Of a stretch of 64,000 nt of DNA, positions 8,487 through 17,153 are shown piece after piece. How positions within the stretch are numbered: position 1 is the first letter of the stretch; each line of letters begins with the position of its first letter. The notes under the pieces are model-generated. The model had not been told where the DNA came from, ran no database searches, and worked only from the letters and a program-made list of their open reading frames with translations. The translations under genes were made by a program, and so were the position numbers. Source of the DNA: Nesterenkonia sp. F (GTDB lineage Bacteria; Actinomycetota; Actinomycetes; Actinomycetales; Micrococcaceae); contig NZ_AFRW01000095.1 of NCBI RefSeq assembly GCF_000220985.1, positions 1 through 64,000 on the forward strand, read 5' to 3'.

Positions 8487-8574
8487 GGGGGATCGTCCTC
8501 CTCGAGGGGTCGGTCATCAGGCGGGGCCGGGCCGCCGACGGAGGCGGCCGATCCTGCCGGGCGGCACTGCGAGC

Positions 8575-9336
8575 CTATCGTCCCCGACCCTCGCGACGCT
8601 CTCGCCGCAGACCGGCGCGGGCCGCTGCGACGGTGTCCGAGGCGCCCTGCCACAGGAAGAAGCTCACCATCGCGGCGACGACCACGACCACCAGGTTCGT
8701 GCCGCCGTCGCCGATCAGCAGCCACACGGCGGCGACGACGAGTCCGGCGACGACGACGCGTCCGGCCCAGCCGGCCGCCAGCGCTCCGCGCCGCTGGCTG
8801 CCCGTGACCGCCCAGACCGTCGATTCGACGAGTCGGCCGCCGTCCAGCGGCAAACCGGGCAGCAGGTTGAACACCCCGACCAGGAAGTTCATCAGCACCG
8901 TCACCGAGGCGAGCATGCCGAGGACTCCGACCGGGGTGAACGTCTCGATCAGCCACCAGCCGATCCCGGCGATCACGAGGTTCGCCGCCGGCCCGGCGAG
9001 CGAGACTGCCAGCGACTTCGTGGGCGTGGAGTCGGCGGCGAGGAACTCGGTGTGCCCGCCCCACAGGTTGAGCTCGATCTCGGTCGACGGCCAGCCGAAG
9101 GCCCGCGCGCTCAACGCGTGAGCCAGCTCATGGGCCAGCACCGAGACCAGCAGCAGCCCCGCATAGGCCAGCGCCACCGCGTAGGCTCCGGCGCCGAGCT
9201 CGGGGAAGATCCGGGCGACCTGCGGACCGAAGAGCAGCACGATGGCCGCGGCGACGATCAGCCACGAGGCGCGCAGTCGCAGCGGGATGCCGGCGATGCG
9301 GACCCGCGCCGCGGCTCCTCCGCGCCGACGCGCCAT
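8575..9336 (-). CDS. M50 (site-2 protease) family zinc metalloprotease
   Basis: A 253-residue integral membrane protease. Several hydrophobic segments flank the zinc motif HELAH (in VLAHELAHALSARAFG) and the second metal motif NLLPGLPLDGGRL. The family cleaves substrates inside the membrane. Homologues of the Rip3/Rv2625c type usually carry C-terminal CBS domains; here the protein ends in a basic tail and the 88-bp gap to trmI leaves no room for them. The ATG at 9336 overlaps the stop of the upstream HAD gene (ATGA), so the two are coupled. Confidence 0.85.
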   Translation of the reverse strand: MARRRGGAAARVRIAGIPLRLRASWLIVAAAIVLLFGPQVARIFPELGAGAYAVALAYAGLLLVSVLAHELAHALSARAFGWPSTEIELNLWGGHTEFLAADSTPTKSLAVSLAGPAANLVIAGIGWWLIETFTPVGVLGMLASVTVLMNFLVGVFNLLPGLPLDGGRLVESTVWAVTGSQRRGALAAGWAGRVVVAGLVVAAVWLLIGDGGTNLVVVVVAAMVSFFLWQGASDTVAAARAGLRRERREGRGR

Positions 9337-10151
9337 CAGCCGGCCGCCGGGGCGTCCGGGACCGCGTCGACGGACCGGGTGCGCGAGGAGGGAGCGCCGT
9401 CGCCGACCATCCGTGCCAGGGCGCCCACGTCGAGCCCCTCCAGGCTCTCGCGCAGATGCCAGCGGTCGTCCTGGGGCAGCGGGCTGAAGTGCGGGACCGC
9501 CAGCGTGGGCAGACCGGAGGCGGCCGCCGCGGCGGTGCCGGGCACCGAGTCCTCCACGGCCAGACAGCGCGCCGGGTCCAGCGGCTCGCCGGCGACGTCG
9601 GCATGGTCGGCGGCCATCCGCTCGACCGCCTGGTGGTAGGCCTCCGGATCGGGCTTGCCGGCGGTGACCATGTCCCCGGAGACGACGAACTCGAGGTGCC
9701 CGGTCGGCAGGGCGGCGACGACCGTCTCGGCCAGCAGCGACTCCGACATGGTCACCAGCGCGCAGCGCACCCCGGCGGCGTGCAGATCGGCCAGCAGCTC
9801 GCGCGCGCCGGGCCGCCACGGCATGTTCTCCCGAGCCCGGGCGGCGACCCGGGTGATCATCCAGTCGATGATCTCGCGAGCGGTCATCCGCACCCCGGCC
9901 TCCTGGAGGACGGCCGCGCTGTGGGTCAGCGCCTGGCCGACCAGGGCATGGGCCTGCTCCTGGGACCACGTGCCGCCGTAGGAGGCGACGAGCTCGTACT
10001 CGGCTTCGATCCAATGCGGCTCGGTGTCGACCAGCGTGCCGTCCATGTCCCAGAACACCGCCTGCAGACGCTGCTCCGGACGGTCCGACGCCGACGCATC
10101 GGCGAGGGAGGGACGGACGGCGGAGGACGGGACGGGGGCGCTCGAGACCAT
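9336..10151 (-). CDS. HAD-superfamily phosphatase (beta-phosphoglucomutase/GPP-like subgroup)
   Basis: A 271-residue cytosolic HAD hydrolase. Motif I DMDGTLVDTEPHW, motif II VTMSES, motif III Lys in AGKPDPEAY and motif IV VEDSVPGTAAAAASG are all present. The cap between motifs I and II is helical (subfamily IA). Substrate is not predictable; related proteins act on small sugar phosphates. The ATG at 10151 lies 7 nt after a TAGACT -10 box with no SD, so the mRNA is probably leaderless. Divergent from the PAC2 gene across about 110 bp. Confidence 0.88.
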   Translation of the reverse strand: MVSSAPVPSSAVRPSLADASASDRPEQRLQAVFWDMDGTLVDTEPHWIEAEYELVASYGGTWSQEQAHALVGQALTHSAAVLQEAGVRMTAREIIDWMITRVAARARENMPWRPGARELLADLHAAGVRCALVTMSESLLAETVVAALPTGHLEFVVSGDMVTAGKPDPEAYHQAVERMAADHADVAGEPLDPARCLAVEDSVPGTAAAAASGLPTLAVPHFSPLPQDDRWHLRESLEGLDVGALARMVGDGAPSSRTRSVDAVPDAPAAG

Positions 10152-10158
10152 GGAGACC

Positions 10159-10164
10159 AGTCTA
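10159..10164 (-). promoter_or_regulatory. -10 element for the HAD gene (leaderless)
   Basis: TAGACT on the minus strand, 7 nt before the ATG at 10151. The spacing places the transcription start at or next to the initiation codon. Confidence 0.55.
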
Positions 10165-10250
10165 GGAGGTCGCGCCGCGTCGCGCCGTCGAGCAGATCAC
10201 AGCCGGAGGCGACGCTGACCTGGGTGCTTCCCCCGCGCAGGCCCCGGGGC

Positions 10251-10256
10251 TAGTGT
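10251..10256 (+). promoter_or_regulatory. -10 element for the PAC2 gene (leaderless)
   Basis: TAGTGT followed by 7 nt and then a GTG at 10264. This geometry argues for the downstream GTG rather than the one at 10255, which overlaps the hexamer itself. Confidence 0.55.
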
Positions 10257-10263
10257 GAGGAGC

Positions 10264-11208
10264 GTGGACGAGACGACGCAGCCGCAGGACCGGCCGGCCG
10301 AGGAGCCCGGCCGCGCCGCCCGCTTCGCCGCGCATCTGCGCGAGGTGGGCGACGGCACGACCGCGCGCCCGACGGTGATGGTGCTGGCCTTCGAAGGGTG
10401 GAACGACGCCGGAGGCGCGGCGACGGCGGCAGTGCGCTCGATCGGCTCCGCCGCCGACGCCGAGCTCGTCGAGCGACTGGAGGACGAGGACTACTACGAC
10501 TACCAGTTCACCCGCCCGAAGGTCCGCCGCACCGGCTCCCACCGGGAGATCATCTGGCCCTCGACGCGGATCTTCCGGGCCCGTCCCCGGCGGGCCGAGA
10601 TGGATCTGCTGCTGGTCCACGGCGTCGAGCCCAGCTTCCGCTGGCAGGGCTTCACCGCGGATCTGCTGACCCGGGCGGCCGAGCATCACGTCGACGCGAT
10701 CGTGCTGGTGGGCTCGCTGCTGGCCGATGTCCCGCACACGCGCCCGATCCCCGCGGCGCTGTCCACCGAGGACGAGCAGCTGCAGAACCTGCTCGACGTC
10801 GACGAGCCGACCTACGAGGGCCCCACCGGCATCGTCGGGGTGCTCTCGCACACCGCTTTCCAGGCCGGGATCCCCGCGGTCTCGCTGTGGTCGGCGGTGC
10901 CGCACTATGTGGGCCAGGCGCCGTCGCCGAAGGCGCAGCTGGCGCTGATGCGCGAGCTCGAGGACCTGCTCGGGCTCGCGCTCGACGTGGAGGACGTCGC
11001 CGAGGACGCCGCGGCCTGGGAGCGCGGCGTCGACGACCTCGCTCAGGAGGACGAGGAGATCGCCGAGTACGTCAAGCGTCTCGAAGAGGCCACCGACGCC
11101 TCGGACCTCCCCGAGGCCAGCGGCGAGGCCATCGCCCGGGAGTTCGAGCGCTACCTGCGCCGTCGGCGCCCGCCGGAGGGCGGATTCGGCTCCGGCGGCC
11201 GCGGCTGA
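10264..11208 (+). CDS. PAC2 family protein (proteasome assembly chaperone-like)
   Basis: A 314-residue soluble protein with the PAC2 fold: early VMVLAFEGWNDAGGAA, then MDLLLVHGVEPSFRWQGF, IVLVGSLLADVPHTRP, TGIVGVLSHTAFQAGIP and SLWSAVPHYV. The C-terminal 90 residues are acidic and helical. PAC2 proteins in actinobacteria are named for resemblance to eukaryotic proteasome assembly chaperones; a biochemical role is not established. The start is set at GTG 10264 from the leaderless promoter; GTG 10255 would add three residues. Found 8 kb from the pupylation genes. Confidence 0.82.
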   Translation: MDETTQPQDRPAEEPGRAARFAAHLREVGDGTTARPTVMVLAFEGWNDAGGAATAAVRSIGSAADAELVERLEDEDYYDYQFTRPKVRRTGSHREIIWPSTRIFRARPRRAEMDLLLVHGVEPSFRWQGFTADLLTRAAEHHVDAIVLVGSLLADVPHTRPIPAALSTEDEQLQNLLDVDEPTYEGPTGIVGVLSHTAFQAGIPAVSLWSAVPHYVGQAPSPKAQLALMRELEDLLGLALDVEDVAEDAAAWERGVDDLAQEDEEIAEYVKRLEEATDASDLPEASGEAIAREFERYLRRRRPPEGGFGSGGRG

Positions 11209-11226
11209 TCCACCGCGGCCGATCCC

Positions 11227-11255
11227 TCGGACCCACGGCCGCCGGCCGGGTCCGA
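11227..11255. terminator. hairpin terminator between convergent PAC2 and mshC genes
   Basis: Arms TCGGACCC and GGGTCCGA form a perfect 8-bp stem around a GC-rich loop, directly between the two convergent stop codons. There is no U-tract; it could serve both directions. Confidence 0.5.
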
Positions 11256-12545
11256 TCAGGCACGCAGGTCGATGCCGAGCAGCGCCTGCACGACGTCGGC
11301 GACGCGTGCGGCGTCGGTGCCGGCGGCCAGCTGACCGGCCGCCCAGAGGTCCAGCTGCTCGAGCGCCGCCGGAGCGTTGAGGTCCTGGGAGAGCGTCGAG
11401 TGCAGCGCGTGCTGAAGATCCTCGGGCTCCTCGCCGGCCTCGCCGGTGCGCGGCGCCCGGGCCAGGGCCTCCTTCCAGCGCGTCAGCCGCTCCCCCGAGG
11501 CGGCGAGCTCCTCGTCGGTGAAGCTCCAGTCGGAGCGATGGTGGTGGCTGAGCAGCAGCACCCGGACGGCCTGCGGATCGACGCCGGCCTCGCGCAGCGC
11601 GGAGACCAGCACCAGGTTCCCCTGGGACTTCGACATCTTCTCGCCGCGCAGCCCGACCATGCCGGTGTGCACGTAGGTCTCGGCCAGCGGCACTCCGTCG
11701 GCGGCCGTGGCATGCGCGGCGGAGAACTCGTGGTGCGGGAAGCGCAGGTCGGAGCCGCCGCCCTGCACGGTGAACGGGGCCGGCAGGTGACGCCGGGAGA
11801 TCACCGAACACTCGATGTGCCAGCCCGGTCGGCCGGGACCGAGCGTGCCGCCCTCCCACCAGGGCTCGCCCGCGCGCCGCGCGCTCCACAGCAGCGGATC
11901 CAGCGCATCGCGCTTGCCCGGACGCTGCGGATCGCCGCCGCGCTCGGGGAAGAGCTCCTCCATCGCGGCGCGGTCGTAGGCGCCGATCGAGCCCAGCCTC
12001 CAGTCCGTGGCGGCCTCGGCGGCGGCGATGTCGAAGTAGACGTCGTCGCCGTCTGCGGCGTCGACGCGCTCCTCCTCCGGCACCGGCACCCGGTACCCGA
12101 TCCCGGCCTCGACGAGCCGCTGGACGTCGGCGACGACCTCGGGCACCGACTCGACCGCACCGCGGAAGACGTCCGGAGCGATGACGCCCAGGGCGGCCAT
12201 GTCGCGACGGAAGAGCTCGGTCTGCTCCTCCCCCAGCTCGCGCCAGTCGACGCCGGTGGCGGCCGCGCGCTCGAAGAGCGGGTCGTCGACGTCGGTGACG
12301 TTCTGCACGTACTGCACCTCGAGCCCGCAGGCGCGCCAGTAGCGCACCAGCAGGTCGAAGTTCACATAGGTGTTCGCATGCCCCAGATGCGTGGCGTCGT
12401 AGGGGGTGATCCCGCAGACGTAGAGCGAGCCCACGCCGTCGCGGGCCTCGACCTCGACCAGTCGGGCGGTCGCCGTGTCATGCAGCCGCAGCGTCGGCGG
12501 CAGCGCGGGGATTCTCGGCACAGTCGGGGAGGTCCACGATTCCAC
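11256..12545 (-). CDS. mshC: cysteine--1-D-myo-inosityl 2-amino-2-deoxy-alpha-D-glucopyranoside ligase MshC
   Basis: A 429-residue ATP-dependent ligase adding cysteine to GlcN-Ins in mycothiol synthesis. It is a class I cysteinyl-tRNA synthetase paralogue: zinc Cys and HIGH-like motif in CGITPYDATHLGHANTYV, GWHIECSV, FPHHEFSAAHA and KMSKSQGN. It lacks the anticodon-binding C-terminus of CysRS, as expected. The GTG start at 12545 (VESWTSPTVP) matches the usual MshC N-terminus, with AGGA 8 nt upstream. A terminator follows its stop. Confidence 0.95.
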   Translation of the reverse strand: MESWTSPTVPRIPALPPTLRLHDTATARLVEVEARDGVGSLYVCGITPYDATHLGHANTYVNFDLLVRYWRACGLEVQYVQNVTDVDDPLFERAAATGVDWRELGEEQTELFRRDMAALGVIAPDVFRGAVESVPEVVADVQRLVEAGIGYRVPVPEEERVDAADGDDVYFDIAAAEAATDWRLGSIGAYDRAAMEELFPERGGDPQRPGKRDALDPLLWSARRAGEPWWEGGTLGPGRPGWHIECSVISRRHLPAPFTVQGGGSDLRFPHHEFSAAHATAADGVPLAETYVHTGMVGLRGEKMSKSQGNLVLVSALREAGVDPQAVRVLLLSHHHRSDWSFTDEELAASGERLTRWKEALARAPRTGEAGEEPEDLQHALHSTLSQDLNAPAALEQLDLWAAGQLAAGTDAARVADVVQALLGIDLRA

Positions 12546-12669
12546 GCAGTCGGTCCTTTCCTCCCCGTCGCGCGCGGCGCGGGGGCGTTGTGGGGCAGGG
12601 GGCGTCCGACCACTGGCCAACAGTCCGACGTCCGCCGGTATTTCCGCGCTCAGGCCGGCCCGGGCCGGA

Positions 12670-13515
12670 TCATGCGCTGATCAGGCCCAGGCCGAGCAGC
12701 ACGAAGACCGCCAGCCCCACCAGGATCCGATAGACCACGAACAGGGTGTAGGAGTGGCTCGAGATGAACTTCAGGAACCAGCCGATGATCACATAGGCGA
12801 CCAGGAAGCCGACCACCGTCGCCAGCGCCGTCTGAGGCAGCGAATAGGGCCCGGAGGCCTCGCCGACGGACTGGATGAGCATATAGAAGCCCGAGCCGAA
12901 GACGGCCGGGATGGCCAGCAGGAAGGAGTACCGGGCCGCGGCCTCGCGGGTGTAGCCCATCAGCAGACCGGCGGTGATCGTGCCGCCCGAGCGCGAGACG
13001 CCGGGCACCAGCGCCAGCGACTGCGCGAGCCCGAAGAGGATGCCGTCGCGGACGGTCAGCTGGTCCAGCGGCTTGCGCTGCCGGCTCTTCAGGTCCGCGA
13101 CGGACAGGATGAATCCGAAGATGATGAGCATGGCGGCGACCAGCCAGAGCGAACGAAAGACGCTCTCGATCTGGTCCTCGAAGAGCAGTCCCAGCACCAC
13201 GATGGGCACCGAGCCGACGATGATCAGCCATCCCATGCGCACATCGGGATCCCGATGGGGGCGCTTCCCCGCGATCGCCAGGCACCAGGCGCCGACGATG
13301 CGCACGATGTCACGCCAGAAGAACGTGACCACCGCCGCCTCGGTGCCGAGCTGAGTGATGGCGGTGAAGGCCGCTCCCGGGTCGGTGCCTCCGGGCAGGA
13401 ACTCCCCCACGATGCGCAGATGCGCCGAGGAGGAGACCGGGAGGAACTCCGTCAGACCTTGGACCAGCCCCAGGATGATCGCTTCAATCCATTGCACACC
13501 GTGAGCGTATTCCAT
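12670..13515 (-). CDS. uppP: undecaprenyl-diphosphate phosphatase UppP (BacA)
   Basis: A 281-residue polytopic membrane enzyme that dephosphorylates undecaprenyl diphosphate to recycle the cell-wall lipid carrier. Signature motifs are [17 protein letters not shown] near the N-terminus and PGVSRSGGT in the second repeat; about eight hydrophobic segments are visible. The ATG at 13515 ([12 protein letters not shown]) is used, with a weak GGCGGA upstream; a GTG seven codons later is possible. mshC lies 124 bp downstream on the same strand. Confidence 0.94.
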   Translation of the reverse strand: MEYAHGVQWIEAIILGLVQGLTEFLPVSSSAHLRIVGEFLPGGTDPGAAFTAITQLGTEAAVVTFFWRDIVRIVGAWCLAIAGKRPHRDPDVRMGWLIIVGSVPIVVLGLLFEDQIESVFRSLWLVAAMLIIFGFILSVADLKSRQRKPLDQLTVRDGILFGLAQSLALVPGVSRSGGTITAGLLMGYTREAAARYSFLLAIPAVFGSGFYMLIQSVGEASGPYSLPQTALATVVGFLVAYVIIGWFLKFISSHSYTLFVVYRILVGLAVFVLLGLGLISA

Positions 13516-13667
13516 CAGTCCGCCCACATGGTGAACCTGACGCTGTGTGCCGTGGACGCCGTCAGTGACATCGCCCACCCCTCGCCGACCGCACCTCCTC
13601 TCCGGTCACCGACGGCGCTCTGCGCTCCGGACAGGACGTCGCGCCGGTGCCGGACCGTGCCGTGGGA

Positions 13668-14036
13668 TCAGAGGCCGCGGGCCGAGGCGGGCTCGTCCTC
13701 CTCGGCCTCCTCGTCGAAGTCGCCCTCGTCTTCGTCCTCTTCGTCCTCTTCGTCCTCTTCGTCCTCTTCGTCCTCTTCGTCCTCTTCGTCCTCTTCGTCC
13801 TCTTCGTCGTCGAAGTCGTCCTCGTCGTCGCCCTCCTCCTCGTAGAGGTCGAGCGGAGTGACTTCACCGGTGGCCGCGAACAGGGCGTCCTCATAGGCTT
13901 CGAAGGCGTCGGCGACGCCGTAGAAGGCCGACTCGACTGCAGGGTCCTCCTCGCCGCGACGGTTGAGGGAGGCAGAAAGGTGCTCCTCGAGGGCGTTCGT
14001 CAGCGTGCTCAGTGCGACGCGGGGATCGATGTTCAT
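13668..14036 (-). CDS. small acidic-repeat protein, conserved in Micrococcales
   Basis: A 122-residue soluble protein. Residues 1-65 (starting MNIDPRVALSTLTNALEEHL) form a predicted helical domain; the remainder is almost entirely Asp/Glu, with a run of Glu-Glu-Asp units from a 9-bp tandem repeat, then a short ASARGL end. Homologues have, to my recollection, been loosely labelled primosomal proteins; nothing in the sequence supports a specific function. The ATG at 14036 lies 6 nt after TACCGT, so a leaderless mRNA is likely. Confidence 0.75.
   Translation of the reverse strand: MNIDPRVALSTLTNALEEHLSASLNRRGEEDPAVESAFYGVADAFEAYEDALFAATGEVTPLDLYEEEGDDEDDFDDEEDEEDEEDEEDEEDEEDEEDEEDEDEGDFDEEAEEDEPASARGL
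13733..13806 (-). repeat. 9-bp tandem repeat encoding an Asp/Glu tract
   Basis: About eight near-perfect copies of ttcgtcctc (plus strand) encode Glu-Asp-Glu-type units in the acidic protein. The unit preserves frame, so slippage would change only tract length. Confidence 0.9.
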
Positions 14037-14042
14037 GGCTTC

Positions 14043-14048
14043 ACGGTA
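14043..14048 (-). promoter_or_regulatory. -10 element for the acidic-repeat protein (leaderless)
   Basis: TACCGT on the minus strand, 6 nt before the ATG at 14036; no SD sequence is present. Confidence 0.45.
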
Positions 14049-14175
14049 CCAACGCCGCGGCCCGACGGTAAGACGTCGACGGAGGAATCCTCGGCCGGAC
14101 ACGATGAGGCACGACACATCGACGGCGCGCCGCGGAGACCGCGCCCGACGGTGCCGGCCGCCGCCCGTCGTGCGC

Positions 14176-14181
14176 TAGGGT
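14176..14181 (+). promoter_or_regulatory. candidate -10 element for the DUF5703 gene
   Basis: TAGGGT, giving a predicted start near 14188 and a leader of about 60 nt. Confidence 0.4.
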
Positions 14182-14250
14182 GTGGCCCCGAGGGCCCGAC
14201 CGCGCCGGCCGGCCCTGCCGGAAGGACCGCAGCAGAGAGCGAGCGTGACG

Positions 14251-14502
14251 ATGTCCGAGCACTTCTCCGGATCCGCCTCCGCCGTGGCGGCGCACCACAC
14301 CGACGACTCCGGGGCGGGCTCCGCCTGGGAGTACCTGGTGATCCGCTGCGAGCCGCGCGAGTCCCTCGCCGAGGTCCGACGCCGGGTCGTCGACCACGCC
14401 GAGCAGGGGCGCTGGGAGCTGCGCCGCAGTCGGATCTACTCCGGCGGAGTCCGCAAGTACTGGCTGCGCCGGCGCATCATGAAGGTCCGGCGCACGCTCT
14501 GA
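14251..14502 (+). CDS. DUF5703 family protein
   Basis: An 83-residue basic protein of unknown function. Its core WEYLVIRCEPRESLAEVRRR followed by HAEQGRWELRRS and GGVRKYWLRRRIMKV is characteristic of the DUF5703 family of small actinobacterial proteins. The ATG at 14251 (MSEHF) is preferred because family members start similarly; a GTG two codons upstream is possible. Convergent with the acyl-CoA dehydrogenase gene 21 bp away. Confidence 0.8.
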   Translation: MSEHFSGSASAVAAHHTDDSGAGSAWEYLVIRCEPRESLAEVRRRVVDHAEQGRWELRRSRIYSGGVRKYWLRRRIMKVRRTL

Positions 14503-14523
14503 GCGTCCGGGCCTCCGGCCGGG

Positions 14524-15723
14524 TCAGTCCTCCAGCGGGCCGAGCAGCTGGGCGGCCAGCGTGCGGTGGGCCGACTCGTCGTCGGAGGGATGGTGGATGC
14601 CGGCCAGCACGTCCCGATGCAGCCGGGACAGCTCGCTCGTCCGGACATACTGCCCTCCCCCGCTGACCTGCAGCGCGGCGTCGACGCCGGCTCGGGCGAT
14701 GCGCGTGGCCCGCGTGCGCAGCGACACCAGGCGCGGGAACCAGGTCTCGCCGTGGTCGACGCCGGACTCCAGATCCGTCAGCGTCGCGCGCAGCTGGGCG
14801 TCGAGGGCGAGCTGCTCCAGCTGCGCCTCGGCCAGCCGATAGCGCACGTCGGGGTCCTGCGAGAGCGCACGCCCGGTGGACAGCGCGGTGCGTGCGGCGG
14901 CATGCTCGGCGCCGAGCTGCAGCGCCCTGTCGCCGAGTCCGGTGTAGACCGCGGACAGCAGCCCGAGGAAGCTGGAGAAGATCGCGAAGACCAGCGGGTC
15001 CCGATTCGGGCCGGCGGGCAGCCGGCGCACCACCCGCTCGGCGGGCACCGTCGCGGCGTCCAGCGCAGTGGCGAAGGAGCCCGAGGCGCGCATGCCCAGC
15101 GCGTCCCATTCCCCCGTCGGCGACCAGCCGTGGGCCGATCGCGGCAGGAATCCGACCACCAGCGGGGTCTCGCCGCCGTCGACGTCGCGACCGAGCAGCC
15201 CCAGCCGAGTCCAGACCGGGGTGAGCGAGGTGAAGATCTTCAGCCCGGTGAACGACGCCGAGCCGTCGGCACCGGTGCGCACATCGGTGGTGGAGTCGAA
15301 GAGCACCGTGTCGTTGCCCGGTTCGGAGATGCCGAAGGCGAAGATCTCGCCGGCGGCGGCCTCGTCGAGCACCTGGGTGAATTCGGAGTGCCCGCCGGCG
15401 ACCATCCGCCGGGCGACGGCGACCCAGACCTGGTGCATGTTCACCGCCAGCGCGGTGGCGGGAGCGTGGGCGGCCAGCAGCCGCTGAGCGGCCGCCGTCG
15501 TCGGCAGGTCCCAGCCCAGGCCGCCGTGCTCGACGGGCACCAGACCGCGCAGCAGGCCGGCGGCGGCGAGCTCCTCGACGTCCTCGTGGCAGAAGGCGTT
15601 GCGCGCATCGTAGTCGCCGGCACGGGCACGGATGCGGTCCAGCAGCTCCTCGTCCAGCACGGCGGCGAGCCGGTCCCCGTCGTGGGTGCGTCCGTCGGCG
15701 CCGACCCCCGGACCGCCCGTCAC
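14524..15723 (-). CDS. acyl-CoA dehydrogenase family flavoprotein
   Basis: A 399-residue protein with the acyl-CoA dehydrogenase layout: helical N-terminal domain, a beta middle domain with FAFGISEPGNDTVLFDS and FTGLKIFTSLTPVW, and a C-terminal four-helix domain with the FAD/adenine loop QVSGGGQYVRTSELSRLHRD. The usual catalytic Glu is not obvious, and the helical C-domain has Arg/His, so a monooxygenase-like member is possible. The substrate is unknown. GTG start overlaps the stop of the M20 peptidase gene (GTGA), so it is translationally coupled to it. Confidence 0.82.
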   Translation of the reverse strand: MTGGPGVGADGRTHDGDRLAAVLDEELLDRIRARAGDYDARNAFCHEDVEELAAAGLLRGLVPVEHGGLGWDLPTTAAAQRLLAAHAPATALAVNMHQVWVAVARRMVAGGHSEFTQVLDEAAAGEIFAFGISEPGNDTVLFDSTTDVRTGADGSASFTGLKIFTSLTPVWTRLGLLGRDVDGGETPLVVGFLPRSAHGWSPTGEWDALGMRASGSFATALDAATVPAERVVRRLPAGPNRDPLVFAIFSSFLGLLSAVYTGLGDRALQLGAEHAAARTALSTGRALSQDPDVRYRLAEAQLEQLALDAQLRATLTDLESGVDHGETWFPRLVSLRTRATRIARAGVDAALQVSGGGQYVRTSELSRLHRDVLAGIHHPSDDESAHRTLAAQLLGPLED

Positions 15724-17051
15724 TGCGCCTCCAGGAAACGGTGCAGCACGCGGACGCCGAACTGCAGCGCATCCACCGGCACCCGCTCATCGACGCCGTG
15801 GAACATGCCGGTGAAGTCCAGTTCGGCCGGCAGACGCAGCGGGGCGAAGCCGTAGCCGGCGATGCCGAGCGAGGCCAGATGCTTGTTGTCCGTGCCGCCG
15901 CCGAGCATGTACGGCAGCACCACGGCTTCGGGGTCCTCGACCCGCAGGCTGGAGACCATGGACTCGACCAGCGCTCCGGAGAAGGGCACCTCCAGCGAGG
16001 GGCCGCCGTTCTGCAGCTCGAAGCGCACCTTGTCCCCGGCCAGCTCGGCCAGTGTGGCGGCGACCTTCGCGTCCTGCTCCGGCAGCGTGCGCGCGTCGAC
16101 CAACGCTTCGGCGGAGCCCGGGACCACGTTGTGCTTATAGCCGGCGTCGAGCGCCGTCGGATTGGAGGTGTTCTGCAGGGTCGCGGCGATGAACTTCGCC
16201 GTGGACCCGGTGGCCTCCAGCAGCGGCGCGGGGTCCTCCTCGTCGAAGGGGATCCCGGTGAGCTCGGAGAGCTGCTCCATCAGCGCCCGAGTGGTCTTGG
16301 TGTACTCGATCGGCCAGCGGTGCGCGCCGATCGCGGCGACGGCCTCCCCCAGGGTGACCACCGGGTTGTCGCGCTGCACGGCCGATCCGTGTCCGGCGGT
16401 CCCCTCGGCGATCATCTTCGTCCAGTGCAGGCCCTTCTCCCCGGTCTGGATCAGGTAGGCCCGCTGACCGGCGATGTCGGCGGAGAACCCGCCGACCTCG
16501 CTGATCGCCTCGGTCGCGCCGTCGAAGAGCTCGGGGCGGTCGGCGACGATCCGGCCCGCGCCCCGGCGCCCGTTGTCCTCCTCATCGGCGAAGAAGGCGA
16601 TGATGAGGTCACGCCGGGGACGGCGCCCCTCCCGGCTCATGCGCAGCACGGCGGCGAGGATCATCGCGTCCATGTCCTTCATGTCCACCGCACCGCGGCC
16701 CCAGATCATGCCGTCCACGATCTCCGCGGAGAACGGGTCGACCTGCCAGTCGGCCGCCTGGGCGGGGACCACGTCGAGGTGGCCGTGGACCACCAGCGCG
16801 CCCGCCTCCGGATCGGTGCCGGCCAGCCGCGCCACCACGGAGGTGCGTCCGGGCGCGGTCTCGACGAGCTCGGGCTCGAGGCCGGCCTGCTGCAGGATCC
16901 CCGCGCAGTACTCGGCGGCCTCGCGCTCGCCGGAGGCCTCACCGTTGCCCCAGTTCTGCGTGTCCATGCGGATCAGGTCGCGACAGAAGTCGACGACGTC
17001 GGCCTCGGCCTGCGCCGCGGGATCGACGGTGTCGGCATCGGTGGGGGTCAT
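15720..17051 (-). CDS. M20/M25/M40 family metallo-hydrolase (peptidase)
   Basis: A 443-residue di-zinc hydrolase. Metal and catalytic motifs are in order: GHLDVVPA, WGRGAVDMKD, FFADEEDNGRRGAG and, near the C-terminus, MFHGVDERVPV. The lid/dimerisation domain lies at about 190-310. Such proteins hydrolyse dipeptides or acylated amino acids. AGGAGG lies 6 nt before the ATG at 17051. Overlap with the downstream acyl-CoA dehydrogenase suggests co-expression. Confidence 0.88.
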   Translation of the reverse strand: MTPTDADTVDPAAQAEADVVDFCRDLIRMDTQNWGNGEASGEREAAEYCAGILQQAGLEPELVETAPGRTSVVARLAGTDPEAGALVVHGHLDVVPAQAADWQVDPFSAEIVDGMIWGRGAVDMKDMDAMILAAVLRMSREGRRPRRDLIIAFFADEEDNGRRGAGRIVADRPELFDGATEAISEVGGFSADIAGQRAYLIQTGEKGLHWTKMIAEGTAGHGSAVQRDNPVVTLGEAVAAIGAHRWPIEYTKTTRALMEQLSELTGIPFDEEDPAPLLEATGSTAKFIAATLQNTSNPTALDAGYKHNVVPGSAEALVDARTLPEQDAKVAATLAELAGDKVRFELQNGGPSLEVPFSGALVESMVSSLRVEDPEAVVLPYMLGGGTDNKHLASLGIAGYGFAPLRLPAELDFTGMFHGVDERVPVDALQFGVRVLHRFLEAQ

Positions 17052-17153
17052 CAGCGCCTCCTGCAGACGGTGGGGTGGTCTCGCCGGTGACCAGCCTACC
17101 GCGGGGTCTGCCCTCGGGGTCCTTCCGCCGACAGGGGAGACCGGGCAGGACGT

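Noticed and set aside
8575-10014. One long frame joining the M50 protease with the HAD region
   Set aside because: The upstream part is a shadow of the HAD gene; the ATG at 9336 overlapping the HAD stop is the natural start.
12655-12668. 14-bp GC palindrome at the end of uppP taken as a protein-binding site
   Set aside because: A palindrome of only G and C is expected by chance at this base composition; no other support.
13733-13806. Possible CRISPR array or mobile repeat
   Set aside because: It is a 9-bp coding microsatellite with no spacers and no cas genes nearby.
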